From Fasciola hepatica (lineage: Eukaryota; Platyhelminthes; Trematoda; Plagiorchiida; Fasciolidae), in contig CANUEZ040000199.1 in NCBI GenBank assembly GCA_948099385.1, forward strand, positions 3,730,001 through 3,794,000: 64,000 nucleotides of DNA. Reading direction: 5' to 3'. Shown here piece by piece: positions 12,201-21,139 of this stretch. Positions within the stretch are counted from its first letter, which is position 1. Every line of letters begins with the position of its first letter. The position numbers and the translations under genes are program-made. Under the pieces are notes generated by a model. The model was not told the origin of the DNA. It did not search any database and worked only from the letters and a program-made list of their open reading frames with translations.

Positions 12201-13640
12201 TCAGAAATTTGTTCCTTGTTAAGCAAATATAGCAAGCAACAATTTGATTTAAGGACGCATGATATCCATCGCTGAACAATGACAATCACAAATGACCTTG
12301 CACGCATAAATCCTCATACTAGCGTAACAGCTAGTGAAAGGTAATCGGAAAATTTAAGCCGGCAAATAGTTTTGACCGGTAGTAGTAGAGTGGACTACCG
12401 AACTTCCTTACCGTCTCGAAGGTCAGAAGTCCAAGTTCCAACAGGAAGTCAACTTGGTTGTAGGGGGTAATGCACCCTCATTGAGCTCGTTACTACACAT
12501 AACATTTCGGCACCTTACGTCATCCTCTAATTCAAATTTCGGGGTCGCGTTGCCGGCTATCGCTGACAGTAGTGGGCCTTCGCGGCAATGACGTACGCCC
12601 CTTCTACTGCACTAACACCAACATTACGCATTACATCATTGATTTCCATTGAGGCTGGTCATTTCAAATTTGGAATCAGAGTTTATTTAGAGACAAAGCT
12701 GCCATCTTTGAACCACACAGTATTCAAACCTGTTTTAAAATAATTGACTGAGGACATCTTTTCGATATATATCATTGAGTACGAACGGAATTTAGTAATG
12801 AGCAAAATATCTTATGCGATTCCTTTTATAACCTAGACATCCGAGATTTAGGAAAGAGAGAGAAACCAGAAGAAAAATCCTGACTGTGTTTCACTCTGAA
12901 ATTCGATTTTACATGCTGAGCTTTTGTTTTGGTACTTGGTTTGTTTTCACAGGTGACAACGAAGTGCAAAGCACGAATAAAACTCTAACAAATACCTGTT
13001 TGTCCTCACGGCTTGCAGATTACTTTGCTTGTAAGTACACCCAAAATTCCCTTATTGAAGCATCTTATTCTGTTTCATCTCGAAGTTAATGCAATACAAC
13101 ATACATTGTGTTCACAACCATGGATCAGTTCCATCTACATACAATGGATCTCTTGATAATTTTAGGTCAGGCGGTCACGATTCCATGTAAGTGCGAGTAC
13201 AAAAATACTACCACAATTCCCATCCATTCCACAGAGGTTATGCTAGATTTTTGAGGAAAATTGCTTCAACAAATCAAACCGATGCTTGATCTCAGTCGAT
13301 AGTTTATTCACCAGTCACAAACAGAATATGAAACCGTCTTTCTTCTGCTATTGACAGCATTATTGGTTCACTGGATGACATTCTTATTTTTTTCTCTTGT
13401 GTAGTTACGCAACCTATTTTGAATATTACGGCAATGGTTTCCTGTGGTACAATTTGGAGTAGAACTTTTGGCATTATCGTGATCCTCCGATCTTTTTCTC
13501 AATTATTCATGTTTTTTTCTTGTGATTATCCAACACCGGATCCCTTGCTTCTGCCTGTATCCATCAGTTCAAAGATTGGGAGAGTAAATGGCTTCCAGTT
13601 GTTCAAGTTTAGGAATCTCATCGGCAACACGGCAAAATGA
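6098..13640 (+). CDS. Candidate micro-exon gene (MEG-like secreted or membrane protein)
   Basis: A spliced plus-strand gene is inferred from exon to exon. A leader exon (6098-6263) ends in phase 1. Tiny exons follow at 10794-10820 (27 nt), 12050-12067 (18 nt), 12953-13030 (78 nt) and 13166-13186 (21 nt), then a terminal exon at 13405-13640. Each internal exon has AG before and GT after, is a multiple of three, starts with two bases of a split codon and ends with one. The joined frame has no stop until TGA at 13638-13640. Optional exons at 6538, 9772 and 11073 also keep phase. This is the hallmark layout of fluke micro-exon genes: a signal-peptide exon, then symmetric 6-81 nt exons, which permits exon skipping without frame loss. 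Estimated product is about 185 residues. Unusual for MEGs is the membrane-spanning stretch near the C-terminus. Known family function: secreted, variable parasite proteins of unclear role. Individual microexon calls could be chance; the shared phase is the main support. Confidence 0.5.
6538..6558 (+). CDS. Possible 21-nt microexon
   Basis: The acceptor ACTGTGTTTCTGATTAG precedes 21 nt, followed by GTATAC, a weak donor. In phase 1 it reads GGGYTM with split codons at both ends and no stop. Included because it keeps phase; the donor makes it doubtful. Confidence 0.15.
7820..7895 (+). repeat. Possible tRNA-derived SINE-like segment
   Basis: TAGCTCAAACAGTGG (7835-7849) resembles a pol III A box. 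GTTTCAGTCC (about 7879-7888) resembles a B box at roughly tRNA-like distance. It may be the head of a SINE lying in an intron of the MEG-like gene. No tRNA fold is claimed, and no second copy was found in the window. Confidence 0.22.
8480..9130 (-). mobile_element. Penelope-like element fragment (linker and GIY-YIG endonuclease), decayed
   Basis: Two minus frames together give a Penelope-type C-terminal half. The linker motif GYPERFIQKN lies near 9040. Then come KKKELRIQLPLKGVTNK, LEKAIACTFPAL and LRAHFTGRPVIST. The nuclease start is altered (ITFSFIWQCLASYMGRRTRQL, compare F-x-C-x-C-x-x-x-Y-I-G-R-T-x-R-x-L), followed by IKGHKPT and the downstream HLENIEHNINDDAF near 8650. Frame changes and lost cysteines show it is dead. 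It lies antisense in a putative intron of the MEG-like gene. Confidence 0.7.
9772..9777 (+). CDS. Possible 6-nt microexon
   Basis: The acceptor TTATTTGCTCATTTACAG is followed by six bases (TACTTC) and then the consensus donor GTGAGTC. Six nucleotides is the smallest size known in fluke MEGs, and the phase fits (split codon, Leu, split codon). A chance AG/GT pairing is a real alternative. Confidence 0.25.
9802..9868 (+). CDS. Possible alternative signal-peptide first exon
   Basis: An ATG opens MKPVVILWGTVCLISFSG, a typical signal peptide with a basic n-region, a 13-residue hydrophobic core and a polar c-region ending TENA. A possible donor (CAA followed by GTGATG) at 9868/9869 would leave phase 1, which fits the downstream microexons. 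It could be a second start for the MEG-like gene. The donor is weak, and the frame also runs on to a stop at 9954. Confidence 0.25.
10205..10444 (+). CDS. Unassigned open frame, uncertain
   Basis: An open frame of about 79 codons contains SYIYQTDQTVSYMGWK and LFYIHFFVERIDTN. No family is recognised. The opposite strand (10188-10382) is also open and has a donor GTAAGT near 10307, so the coding strand cannot be chosen. It lies within an intron of the MEG-like gene. Confidence 0.12.
   Translation: MRSGRRQRPECMSYIYQTDQTVSYMGWKRSYTYIGCSEQLQFAQRGLFYIHFFVERIDTNADVSCLNYSAEMLNHMVKK
10794..10820 (+). CDS. MEG-like microexon, 27 nt
   Basis: One of the best-defined tiny exons. The acceptor AATTTTTCTATCCCCAG is pyrimidine rich and the donor GTAAGTATAG is consensus. 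Phase 1 in and out, reading AVIQREAI between split codons. Confidence 0.6.
11073..11084 (+). CDS. Possible 12-nt microexon or alternative last exon
   Basis: The acceptor GAACAGTTTTCAG is followed by 12 nt and a GTATTC donor, reading KLL between split codons in phase 1. If the donor is not used, the same phase stays open to a TAG at about 11160. That gives an alternative basic C-terminus (LGIPNRNRWKSS ... FHQNTKHD). Both readings are tentative. Confidence 0.25.
   Translation, partial: VSF
11104..11433 (+). CDS. Open frame of about 109 codons, unassigned
   Basis: This plus-strand frame (EIKRLSAESRISPKHQTR, LGVSGGDVALGYMLIKG, KSVRNVSKNRCATRN) is open across the region between MEG-like exons. 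A possible donor GTAATA follows ISVTTG near 11407. It has no match I recognise and is not in the phase used by the MEG-like gene. It may be a separate exon, a pseudogene piece or chance. Confidence 0.2.
   Translation: MEIKRLSAESRISPKHQTRLGVSGGDVALGYMLIKGEKKSVFREKNLVRFKLGKLDESVLKSVRNVSKNRCATRNAVLEFYCLITQCNRNRLEVIDISVTTGNILQDCY
12050..12067 (+). CDS. MEG-like microexon, 18 nt
   Basis: CTTTTTTGTGAGCTG...CACCACAG forms the acceptor and GTAAGTTG a consensus donor. The 18 nt read LTTVQ between split codons in phase 1. Confidence 0.5.
12360..12620. repeat. GC-richer insertion-like segment
   Basis: Base composition is visibly richer in G and C than the flanks, with phrases such as GAAGGTCAGAAGTCC and GGGGTCGCGTTGCCGGC. 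It looks like a fragment of a dispersed repeat inside an intron of the MEG-like gene. No coding motif and no second copy in the window were found. Confidence 0.25.
12953..13030 (+). CDS. MEG-like exon, 78 nt
   Basis: A strong acceptor (TTGGTTTGTTTTCACAG) and consensus donor (GTAAGTACA) bound 78 nt, phase 1 in and out. It reads DNEVQSTNKTLTNTC then LSSRLADYFA. There is one N-glycosylation sequon (NKT) and a cysteine, plus a second cysteine formed at the downstream junction, as expected of a secreted protein. Confidence 0.6.
13166..13186 (+). CDS. MEG-like microexon, 21 nt
   Basis: The acceptor TCTTGATAATTTTAG and donor GTAAGTGCGAG bound 21 nt in phase 1, reading QAVTIP between split codons. 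If left unspliced, the frame continues to a TGA near 13253 (KCEYKNTTTIPIHSTEV), which could be an alternative C-terminus. Confidence 0.55.
13405..13640 (+). CDS. MEG-like terminal exon with membrane-spanning stretch
   Basis: A very strong acceptor (TTATTTTTTTCTCTTGTGTAG) starts the exon, which enters in phase 1 and stays open for 78 codons to TGA. It encodes TQPILNITAM with an N-glycosylation sequon, then TFGIIVILRSFSQLFMFFSC, a likely membrane helix with one arginine. After it come a proline-rich part (DYPTPDPLLLPV) and a basic tail. This would make the protein membrane anchored unless the exon is skipped. No clear AATAAA follows within 150 bases. Confidence 0.5.
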
Positions 13641-13796
13641 TCCCTGAAAATGGGAGATTTAGTTAGATTTCATTAGTTGAAAGTGGATGCTAGTGTTCGA
13701 CCACAGAGCATTTGAATAATGATAAGTACAATCATTTTTACCGTTTGCGTGACTCAAATGTCAGTTGAAAAATTACATGAAACTTGTTAGACGTCT

Positions 13797-14072
13797 ATGA
13801 AGTTTGTAGTTGAAATTCAAATGGATGTTTCCGTGGATACCCTGGAATTAGGTATTTCTACAGAGTATTTCCAGGATTCTCTGTTCTATGGCTTCCAAAC
13901 CGTCATATTGCACGAAACCACGTCTTTTTATTTCTATAAGCAAATACGAAGAAAATTATGTTTTCGGTGGGAAGAGGAAAAGCCATTTATAGGCTGCCAA
14001 ATGAAGAATCGCAAGGTAGTTGCAGAAAACGAACCCGGGTTGCAAGGGTTCAAAGTTCAAAGTGATATCTAA
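13797..14072 (+). CDS. Unassigned open frame downstream of the MEG-like gene
   Basis: 91 codons are open, containing VEIQMDVSVDTLELGIS and YFYKQIRRKLCFRWEEEK. No family is recognised and splice context is poor. It could be a further exon or a chance frame. Confidence 0.15.
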   Translation: MKFVVEIQMDVSVDTLELGISTEYFQDSLFYGFQTVILHETTSFYFYKQIRRKLCFRWEEEKPFIGCQMKNRKVVAENEPGLQGFKVQSDI

Positions 14073-14209
14073 TTGACCACCGATGAGCATAGATATTTCC
14101 ATGAGTTTTAACCTATACTGCTTTATTAGCTAATAATTCTCCCCGTGTTAACAACGACCAAAGCATCATTTAGAACCGTGAAAAAGCTGCACATCTCTTT
14201 TATCCTTAT

Positions 14210-14950
14210 TTGCAATGATTATCAATGCCGATGATATTGCCTTCTTGGGCAACAGTGCACTAGCAATTCAACACGCAGCTGACCGCTTAGCAATTACCTT
14301 GTCTGAATATGATGTGTGCTTTGCGGCCTCAAAATGTAAGGAACTTCTTTAAGTCTGACAGGAGCCTGTACCTACACTCAGCCGGTTGTTGTGATTTGTT
14401 AGAGGTGGTCAACAGCTTTAAGTACTTCGGGAGCTTGATCACAGCATTCTTCTTTACGGTTGCAAGACCTGGCCCCTCCACGTTGAAGATGCTCGATTTC
14501 TTTCCGTATTCGACTATCGATATCCCGGAAGCATTGCCCGAACCTGATTGCAACATCAGGTGAGCAATGACGAGATTCGTTGTCGTGTGTATGGTGCCTG
14601 TAGTCATCCTCCGGCAGAAATATTATTTACACTACCTCCGATAGCTCCAGCATGTTTTGCGTATGCTTGTCCGTCGTTTACTTTTTTGTGGTCTTTATGC
14701 ACGTGCTAAGCAAGGCTGCGAGAAAGGATGTCGCAGTCAGGTTAGGACTTGGCGCAGGCGCATCAAGAAGTTAGCTTCAGCTTTAGCTTCACTTGGTTCT
14801 TCACTTCATTCTAGTTGGGACTTGAGAGATGAGGATCGCAGTTGGCTAAATAGGCTGAGAGGTAAGGCTCAGAACCAAATCCTGTGCCGCGAATGTTGTA
14901 TGGTCTCCTTGTTGACTTCCTGTTCTTCATAAGTGAGTGAATAACAGAAA
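14210..14950 (+). mobile_element. RTE-like non-LTR retrotransposon, 3' fragment
   Basis: NADDIAFLGNSALAIQ at about 14225 is the reverse transcriptase catalytic box (normally Y/FADD), followed by YDVCFAASKCKELL. A later piece (LEVVNSFKYFGSLIT) matches the thumb region. After a gap or rearrangement the C-terminal tail of this family appears at 14657-14932 (VRRLLFCGLYARAKQG, TWRRRIKKLASALASLGSS). The end is followed by GTGAGTGAATAACA, the short-repeat tail expected of RTE elements. Several stops and a missing middle show it is inactive. Not related closely to the element at 38.7-42.5 kb, but like the one at 44.1-45.0 kb. Confidence 0.7.
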
Positions 14951-15424
14951 AAAATTCACAAGGCGTTTGCAGTGTAAATATCACATTTCGCTTTAACTTG
15001 TTGTAATCTTCATGCTGAATCCTAAAGCTCCTCCCCCGACTTTGCATTTACCTCCCTATTGTTTTTTCGTTGACACCATGGTTGTTTTTATTTGGGTTTA
15101 TTAACATCTATATATCGTCAGTGCACATCCACTGAGTCCCGAATAATTATGAAACCCTGATGGATGTTTGTGAACTGAATATCTTTTTATTGCCACGGCC
15201 ATCAGGGGTCTGACCTTAAACGGCTTGCCTTATATCCTAACAACAAGATGAAACATCCTTTGGTCACTAGCCTTAGCTATTCGTTTTTCTTTCACTGAGT
15301 ATAATGTATAAGCTTTATCAAGCACGTCTTTAATTCCGTTTTTAACGGTAATAACTAATCAGCCTGGTTGACATGTGGTCGAAGTACCGTTGCATTTTAG
15401 GTTCAAACGCAAATTATGTGAACA

Positions 15425-15628
15425 AACTTCTGTTTGTGGTAATGTACACCTCGAACGGAGGCTGAATCAAATAGAAATCCAATGATCTCATTCTTCTCGT
15501 GCATGAAGGCAATGACGAAGAGACGGTAATGTTCATATCTGGAAATACAGCTTCCACTTGATGCGTTTGCGACACCTGGATCCACTTCCTTCTTGACTCT
15601 GAATTGAATATCACGATTCGGAAGCTAA
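15425..15628 (-). CDS. Candidate exon, minus strand, unidentified
   Basis: A pyrimidine-rich acceptor (CTAGTATTTATTTTAG) lies at about 15629. Two minus frames stay open beyond it. One reads LPNRDIQFRVKKEVDPG and FVIAFMHEKNEIIGFLF, ending at a possible donor GTGTAC. The other contains SRRKWIQVSQTHQ and IQPPFEVYITTN. A donor GTAAGT on the same strand near 15805 could close the previous exon. Host exon is plausible, but frame and family are undecided. Confidence 0.3.
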
Positions 15629-16489
15629 AATAAATACTAGAAAGTAGTGCACCAATTCTACGGCCACAGACAATGGGGTTTGCTTTTGTCCAGCAAATGT
15701 GTGCTTGAAATGCAGATAAAATCTATCTTCGCTACAAACAGTCGGCCTCACACGCGACATAAAATGAGCTTTAGAGAGAAAATGATGTAAACCATACTTA
15801 CGTTGAACTGACCGAGATGATAATGGGGAACGAAGTCTACTGATCTTCAATATGACTGCGTGCACTGTCAAGACATTTTCCTATTCTCTTCATCAAAGAT
15901 TACACTTAGTTATCTATAAAATAATTGTTTGTCCTTCTCACAATGATGCCACTAGAACAATCATATAGGCTGGAAAATGGCTTCTACTTACATAGATGGT
16001 TAATTATTTTGAGTCGGGTCAGTGTTATTCACTTTACATCCACGAGCACAATCTGCGACCCATAATTTTCATTTTGCAGGCAGTTAATTTCTCTCTAATG
16101 AAGACATATGATCAACAATCTAAAGATATTTGCCCTAGGATTAGGCCATCAAATTTCTTGAACTTTCATGATTGCCAACTTTAATCACCCGACTCCAGGT
16201 GTCGATTGCCCTACTAGTTTTCTGCTGTGGATCGTGGAGAGTAGTAAGCCTTTATATCTCATAAACCTCCATCAGCCCTCTTAGGATTCGACTCATGATG
16301 GTAGGCCTGCTTTTTTCCATTTTATACCATTCTCTGATGGTCACCCAGCCACAGAAATCCCTCTCAAAAGCACCATGCAGTGTTCACAAAGGTTCTCCAA
16401 CTTCAACGAGTCCCCGGTGGTTATTACTCGGGTGACTATCTGTAGTCAACGATGAATTCTAACACATGTTAGGCATAGGGGTTATTCAA

Positions 16490-19400
16490 CTTTCAAGCAG
16501 TCCTTTACCCGGTAAACTTCAACAACGACTGGATCCTAAAGAGGACATTTCAGCTGTGAACCAAAGCTCGGCTTTGGGGAATTAACGAGTGCCGTGGATT
16601 GCAACCGGAGGTGATGCGCTCCATCAGGGCCAATCGTAAGTGGTAGTGGATAGAAATAGCTAAGTTATGGAGTTGGCATCAGAGGCTGGCTACTTTGGCA
16701 ATCTATTCGGTTCAGTTCGAAGCTTATTGAATAGGGGCTGCAAGCAAGAGTCATATCTGTGCAATGCAGTTAGTCAGCTTATACCTGAGCAGAGAAAGAA
16801 GACGAACAGATAAAGCACGGTGATCAAATGCTCAAACGACTTTTGAGTCAAGCAACAAAGGTACAATCCTAGATAATTCAACAGCCATGTGACGTCAGTT
16901 GAAAACCACCACTTACAACCAAAATCATCACCGGAAAAGATAGCATACCACTGTTAGACTGCAAGTGCAAGCTGTTGTCACTGATCAACAGACCGCGAAA
17001 AAATAAATCAATTTGGCAAGAGGACGTCTTCCTGAATGATTGGGGCGTATTTATTATACTAAACCATTTAAGAAAGCGTAACAAACACGATTTGAGGATA
17101 ACCTAAAGATATACACAAAACTTCAAACATTCTGCATGGATCTATTCAACCGCGTCTCAGCTGTGAGAGACCGTCACACCCGAACAAACCAAGAGAGCTT
17201 CAGCCGTAGCAGAGGAAGTATTGATCTATTCTCCTCATGGCTTTGGAAGATGGGGTATCGATACACGTCCTAGCAGTCAGCTGTGGCCTGTTTCGCCGAC
17301 TTTCACGTTGCTTTCATTTCAGTCATTTAGGAATCTCTCTGCGCGATAAGTGAATTTGATGTGACGCCTAATAAACTAGCAAAGCTTCTGAGGGGACACT
17401 ATTCGTCAACTATAGCCTGGGTTTGTATGAATAACAACGAGTTTTCAGAGTTCCCACTTAAAACCATATTTATATATCCTTCCCCAGTTGCAGACGCTGT
17501 TTAGCAATGCCATCTACTGGACTGCGAATCAGACACCGGCCGACTAATTGGAAATTTGTCTGAGTCAGGAAATACGAATCTTGCCTGTAGATTTTATGAA
17601 TGATATTCTTGCATTAAAAGGCTCCTCACCGAACTTCGTCTAACTGCTGGTCGAATCGATTTCTTCACGACAGCAATCGGGATAGGGCTAAGAACAATGA
17701 AAAAAATATTTTACCGACTTACTTCGGACCATTAGCTTGAAACCTGTTCATCAATGGCCAACTACCTGATTACATTTTATTATTCAATTTACTGAGGACG
17801 GTCAATTGAGGATGAATACTGAGTGTCAACAGCTCTAGGAATCCGTTTCATTTGTTACGATGGAAAAAGTGAATCAACAGTAAAAACAGGTCTACACTAA
17901 GGCTGTCCGTCGTGCCGCTATTCGCCCCGTACTATGCTAAAACTGAATGTTCTGACCACCGGGAAAGGAAATATTAAAATGTTGAAAATATTTGACCTCT
18001 GGTGCCTGTGACTTAACTCGAAAGTAGACAAGCTCGACAGAGTAACAACCATCATGCTAGGATAAGATTCCTCAAAATCTACAAAATTATGGTTCTCTTT
18101 CACTGTAATTGGCTGCGAAAGTTCCATCATATCCTACGGCGAATTAAGATGGAACTTACTGTAGAAACACTCCCATCACTACACTTTCCTGGATGGTCTG
18201 TCTCTTTTTGGTCGCAAGCCTAAGGCTTGGAACAAATCTGCCCAGAATGATGTAGATAACCTTGAATGCGGTCGGTCTATGGTGCCCTAACTGGTACAAA
18301 ACCTAGTGATGACCTGCACCGATATATTTTCGAACTACCGCGCAAGGTCAGGTAGGATCGACGACTTATCCTTTCCAGCAGAAGTCAATAAAGCTAAAGT
18401 TGAAGTCCAGGTGAGGAGAAAATCGTAAAACTGTATGCACAGTCGGAAATGAGTACATCACACACACACATACACAAGAGGGAGAGAGAGGATAGATCCA
18501 ACCGGACTATAGCGCACAAACAGGAGAAATATCTGTTCACACAAATGTGAAATCACCGAAATAAGAATGAATGGGGAACACAAAAGCTGGTTTGCTGGTG
18601 GCCTCCGCAAGCTCACTGTAAAAGTTTTCAATGTAAGACTGATCTCACGATTCGTTTGAATGACTCGAATTTTCATGCATCCCATTTAAGTCACAAAGCC
18701 GGGTTCAACCAACAAATGATGAGAAAAAAGTCTCGACATGAATTAGTGTAATTACTGTAGTCACCCAAAAACTATCACCAATTCTCCATCACTACGATTG
18801 TTTAAGTTTATGCAGAGACAGAGCGAAAAAAGACGATAAACAAGGGGGCTTCACAACATTGATAACGATACAACCGTTCACACTGACAGTGGTGATAAAC
18901 GATTTGAAACTGACATGTTGGGCGGAAGAAAACTTATCAATTACTAAAGCTACTGTTAAGATGTGAATTCGATACAACTGGTGAAACACTTCAGTCATGA
19001 TGTGCAGTTGAGGTGCATAAATAAATAATCGACAATCCATAGTTCGCGAGCCTTCGGTGGGCTTCAGTAGCTCACAGAGCACAGTGTAAGTGGAAATGTA
19101 GCTTGATATGGGGGTTGATATCCAAAAAGTAACAGATGTTTTGAATTTGATTCATTAAGACCCTTTGTCAAATCTGCTAGAGACTAATTGATATTCATCG
19201 AATCGCTTTGTCAGAAACGCATGAGACACTCAACTGAAAAGCAAGGACGACACCAGCTCATTAATATGAAAACCATTCCGTTTATTCCTTTTATTTCCAT
19301 TAAATGAAGGAGGGAATAAATGACGTAGTGTTATTCGAAGTACATTTTAAACAGCTTAATTTGCTATATAATATTAATTTCACCAACAGGAAAGTGAAGA

Positions 19401-19880
19401 GTTTAAATGGTCTCAGGTTAACTGTCAAAAAGGAATTCTAATGTGAATACGGTTATTAGATTAGTGCGGAAGGATTATGTTTTATAAGAAAAGACTTATT
19501 CAATAAAGCGTGGTGATCTACATAATCATTATCTCAATGTAAAAAGCATTTACAAACGAATCACACTTGCTTTCAGGCTTCCGTAATGTAAGTGTATGAT
19601 TCAAAAGGTGGCATTGGCCAAAAAATAAATTCAGTCAAATATTTTGCTTCACTAAGATTAACATACCCAACTACAAAAACGTTCATTTACACGAACTGTG
19701 GTTTTACATAAAGTTTGATTGTCGGAACCACAGAGTTGCCCTGAAAGTTGATAGTCAGTTGTGGGCTATAATTTCAGGTTGGAGAATTGACCTGATTGAA
19801 CTAGACAATAGTTTTAAGAGATAATGCGTCGCAGCGAGACTTTGTTCTCACATGGTAAGACGGTTTGTGTTCCTCAGCGA
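16490..19880 (+). mobile_element. Old RTE-like retrotransposon copy A
   Basis: Heavily mutated plus-strand element. NRGCKQESYLCNAVSQLIPEQ (16733-16795) matches the NASDR-CKQ-LIPEQ segment between endonuclease and RT of the better copy at 38.7-42.5 kb. SRSRGSIDLF near 17205 matches the RT motif NQGGFRxxRGCVDQIF, and NKLAKLLRGHYSST near 17370 the next segment. A second copy lies at 25480-27830 and shares many phrases (GAGTCATATCTGTG, GATAGCATACCAC, CATTCCGTTTATTC/CATTCGGTTTATTC). Homology extends past the coding part through a long 3' region. Many stops. Outer boundaries are approximate. Confidence 0.65.
18460..18500. repeat. Short CA then GA-rich microsatellite
   Basis: Runs of CA (CACACACACACA) followed by GGGAGAGAGAGAG inside retrotransposon copy A. 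Confidence 0.8.
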
Positions 19881-20740
19881 CCCAATCAGCTATAAGGGAT
19901 GATTTATTCCAATTTTACTTGGAAGATCAGTGGGTAGAGGATTGACAAAACAGTCTCCTGATCCCCAAGTTTGACGGTCGCTTTGAGCTGGCAACTCGGT
20001 CGGTATATCAGTGGTATAATAGTTGATCAAAGCAAACGGGCTTCAGTTCAGCCACACACTCTGCCTTCTGGGCACGTTCTTGTCACAACTCAAGATTAGA
20101 AATCCTAATCGTTCCCTTGCTTTGCAGCTGGACACAGTGATAGTATCCATAAACATCTCACATGAACTGCACAAATGCAAAGAATTCCACACTGCATCGG
20201 TCGTGGCGCAGGATGATCAGGACCGTTCTGCCCGTTGCATCCAAAACTGTTGGTAGTCATCAGTAGGATATAGTTCAAAGTCCTCTCTCTTCTATTCAAC
20301 TTCTGTATTCTGTCTCCAACCACATCTACTTGCCCTCTTTATCCTCTAATAATGCTCTAACTAATGACATCCGTGATACTTACATCGGTTCATCGTCAAA
20401 CCTCCTCAACCTCAGAATCACAATTTCTTTACCGTGCGTACTCTCACGCAGATTGATCAGCAGGCGTTCCTAGCGCTCACATTAGATTCTCTGAAGATTG
20501 ATGTATGCTGCTTATTTGAAACACCTATCCAGGATTAGAATTGTGATTCAACTAACTGCTCCTGGTATCTCGTCGGGGTATTTCCTGCGCACTTCAGCAG
20601 ACGAAGAAGCTAGAGCTTTGGGTCAGCACGGTGTAGGAATAGTCTTGACCGACAAGGCTGAAGCTGACGTTTTAGACTAGATATTGGCAAATAGTCCTTT
20701 TTGTGTTTTAGGACTTGAGAGGTCGGTTGGATTTCGGAGG
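19880..20740. other. No supported gene
   Basis: Open frames on both strands overlap (plus 20023-20256, minus 20105-20323), with no recognisable domain. It may still be repeat flank. Nothing else is seen. Confidence 0.3.
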
Positions 20741-20832
20741 GATAGCCGTGTTAGGCATAGTTTGTGTTGCGATCTTGGCATACGCTCCAACAGGCTGCAG
20801 GTATGACACGCCGAAGGACGATTTCTACGAAG

Positions 20833-21080
20833 AACTCACCACTCTCGTTTGTAAGAGCAAAATGTTCAGACATCGTAGTGCCATCCGGTAACGTTATTGC
20901 ACATGTTGGCAAACTTGATGTGTCAGAAGCTTGTTTAGGTGGGAGTTGTGCCTTACTCATTAGGCGTACAGATAACGGGAATAGGCTTCTCCAGTTTTGT
21001 TCAGATATTCGATAATTGCTATCTAGTTCGAATTTTCGGCACAGCTCGCATTGCATGGGGACTTGATGCTCCAACATTAC
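20833..21080 (-). CDS. Candidate exon, minus strand, unidentified
   Basis: The minus frame is open for 126 codons (20751-21131). Inside it a consensus donor GTGAGTTC follows EHFALTNES near 20839, leaving phase 1. Upstream, TTGGCTCAG near 21091 could be the acceptor. The product has QCELCRKFELDSN, RLMSKAQLPPKQ and AITLPDGTTMSEH. The frame is the longest here, but the plus strand is also open for 83 codons. No family is recognised; a host exon is inferred from length and donor. Confidence 0.3.
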
Positions 21081-21139
21081 AAGTATTCTGAGCCAAATGA
21101 ATCCTATGGCAATAAGGCCCCGAAGGCGCAATTCTGTTC

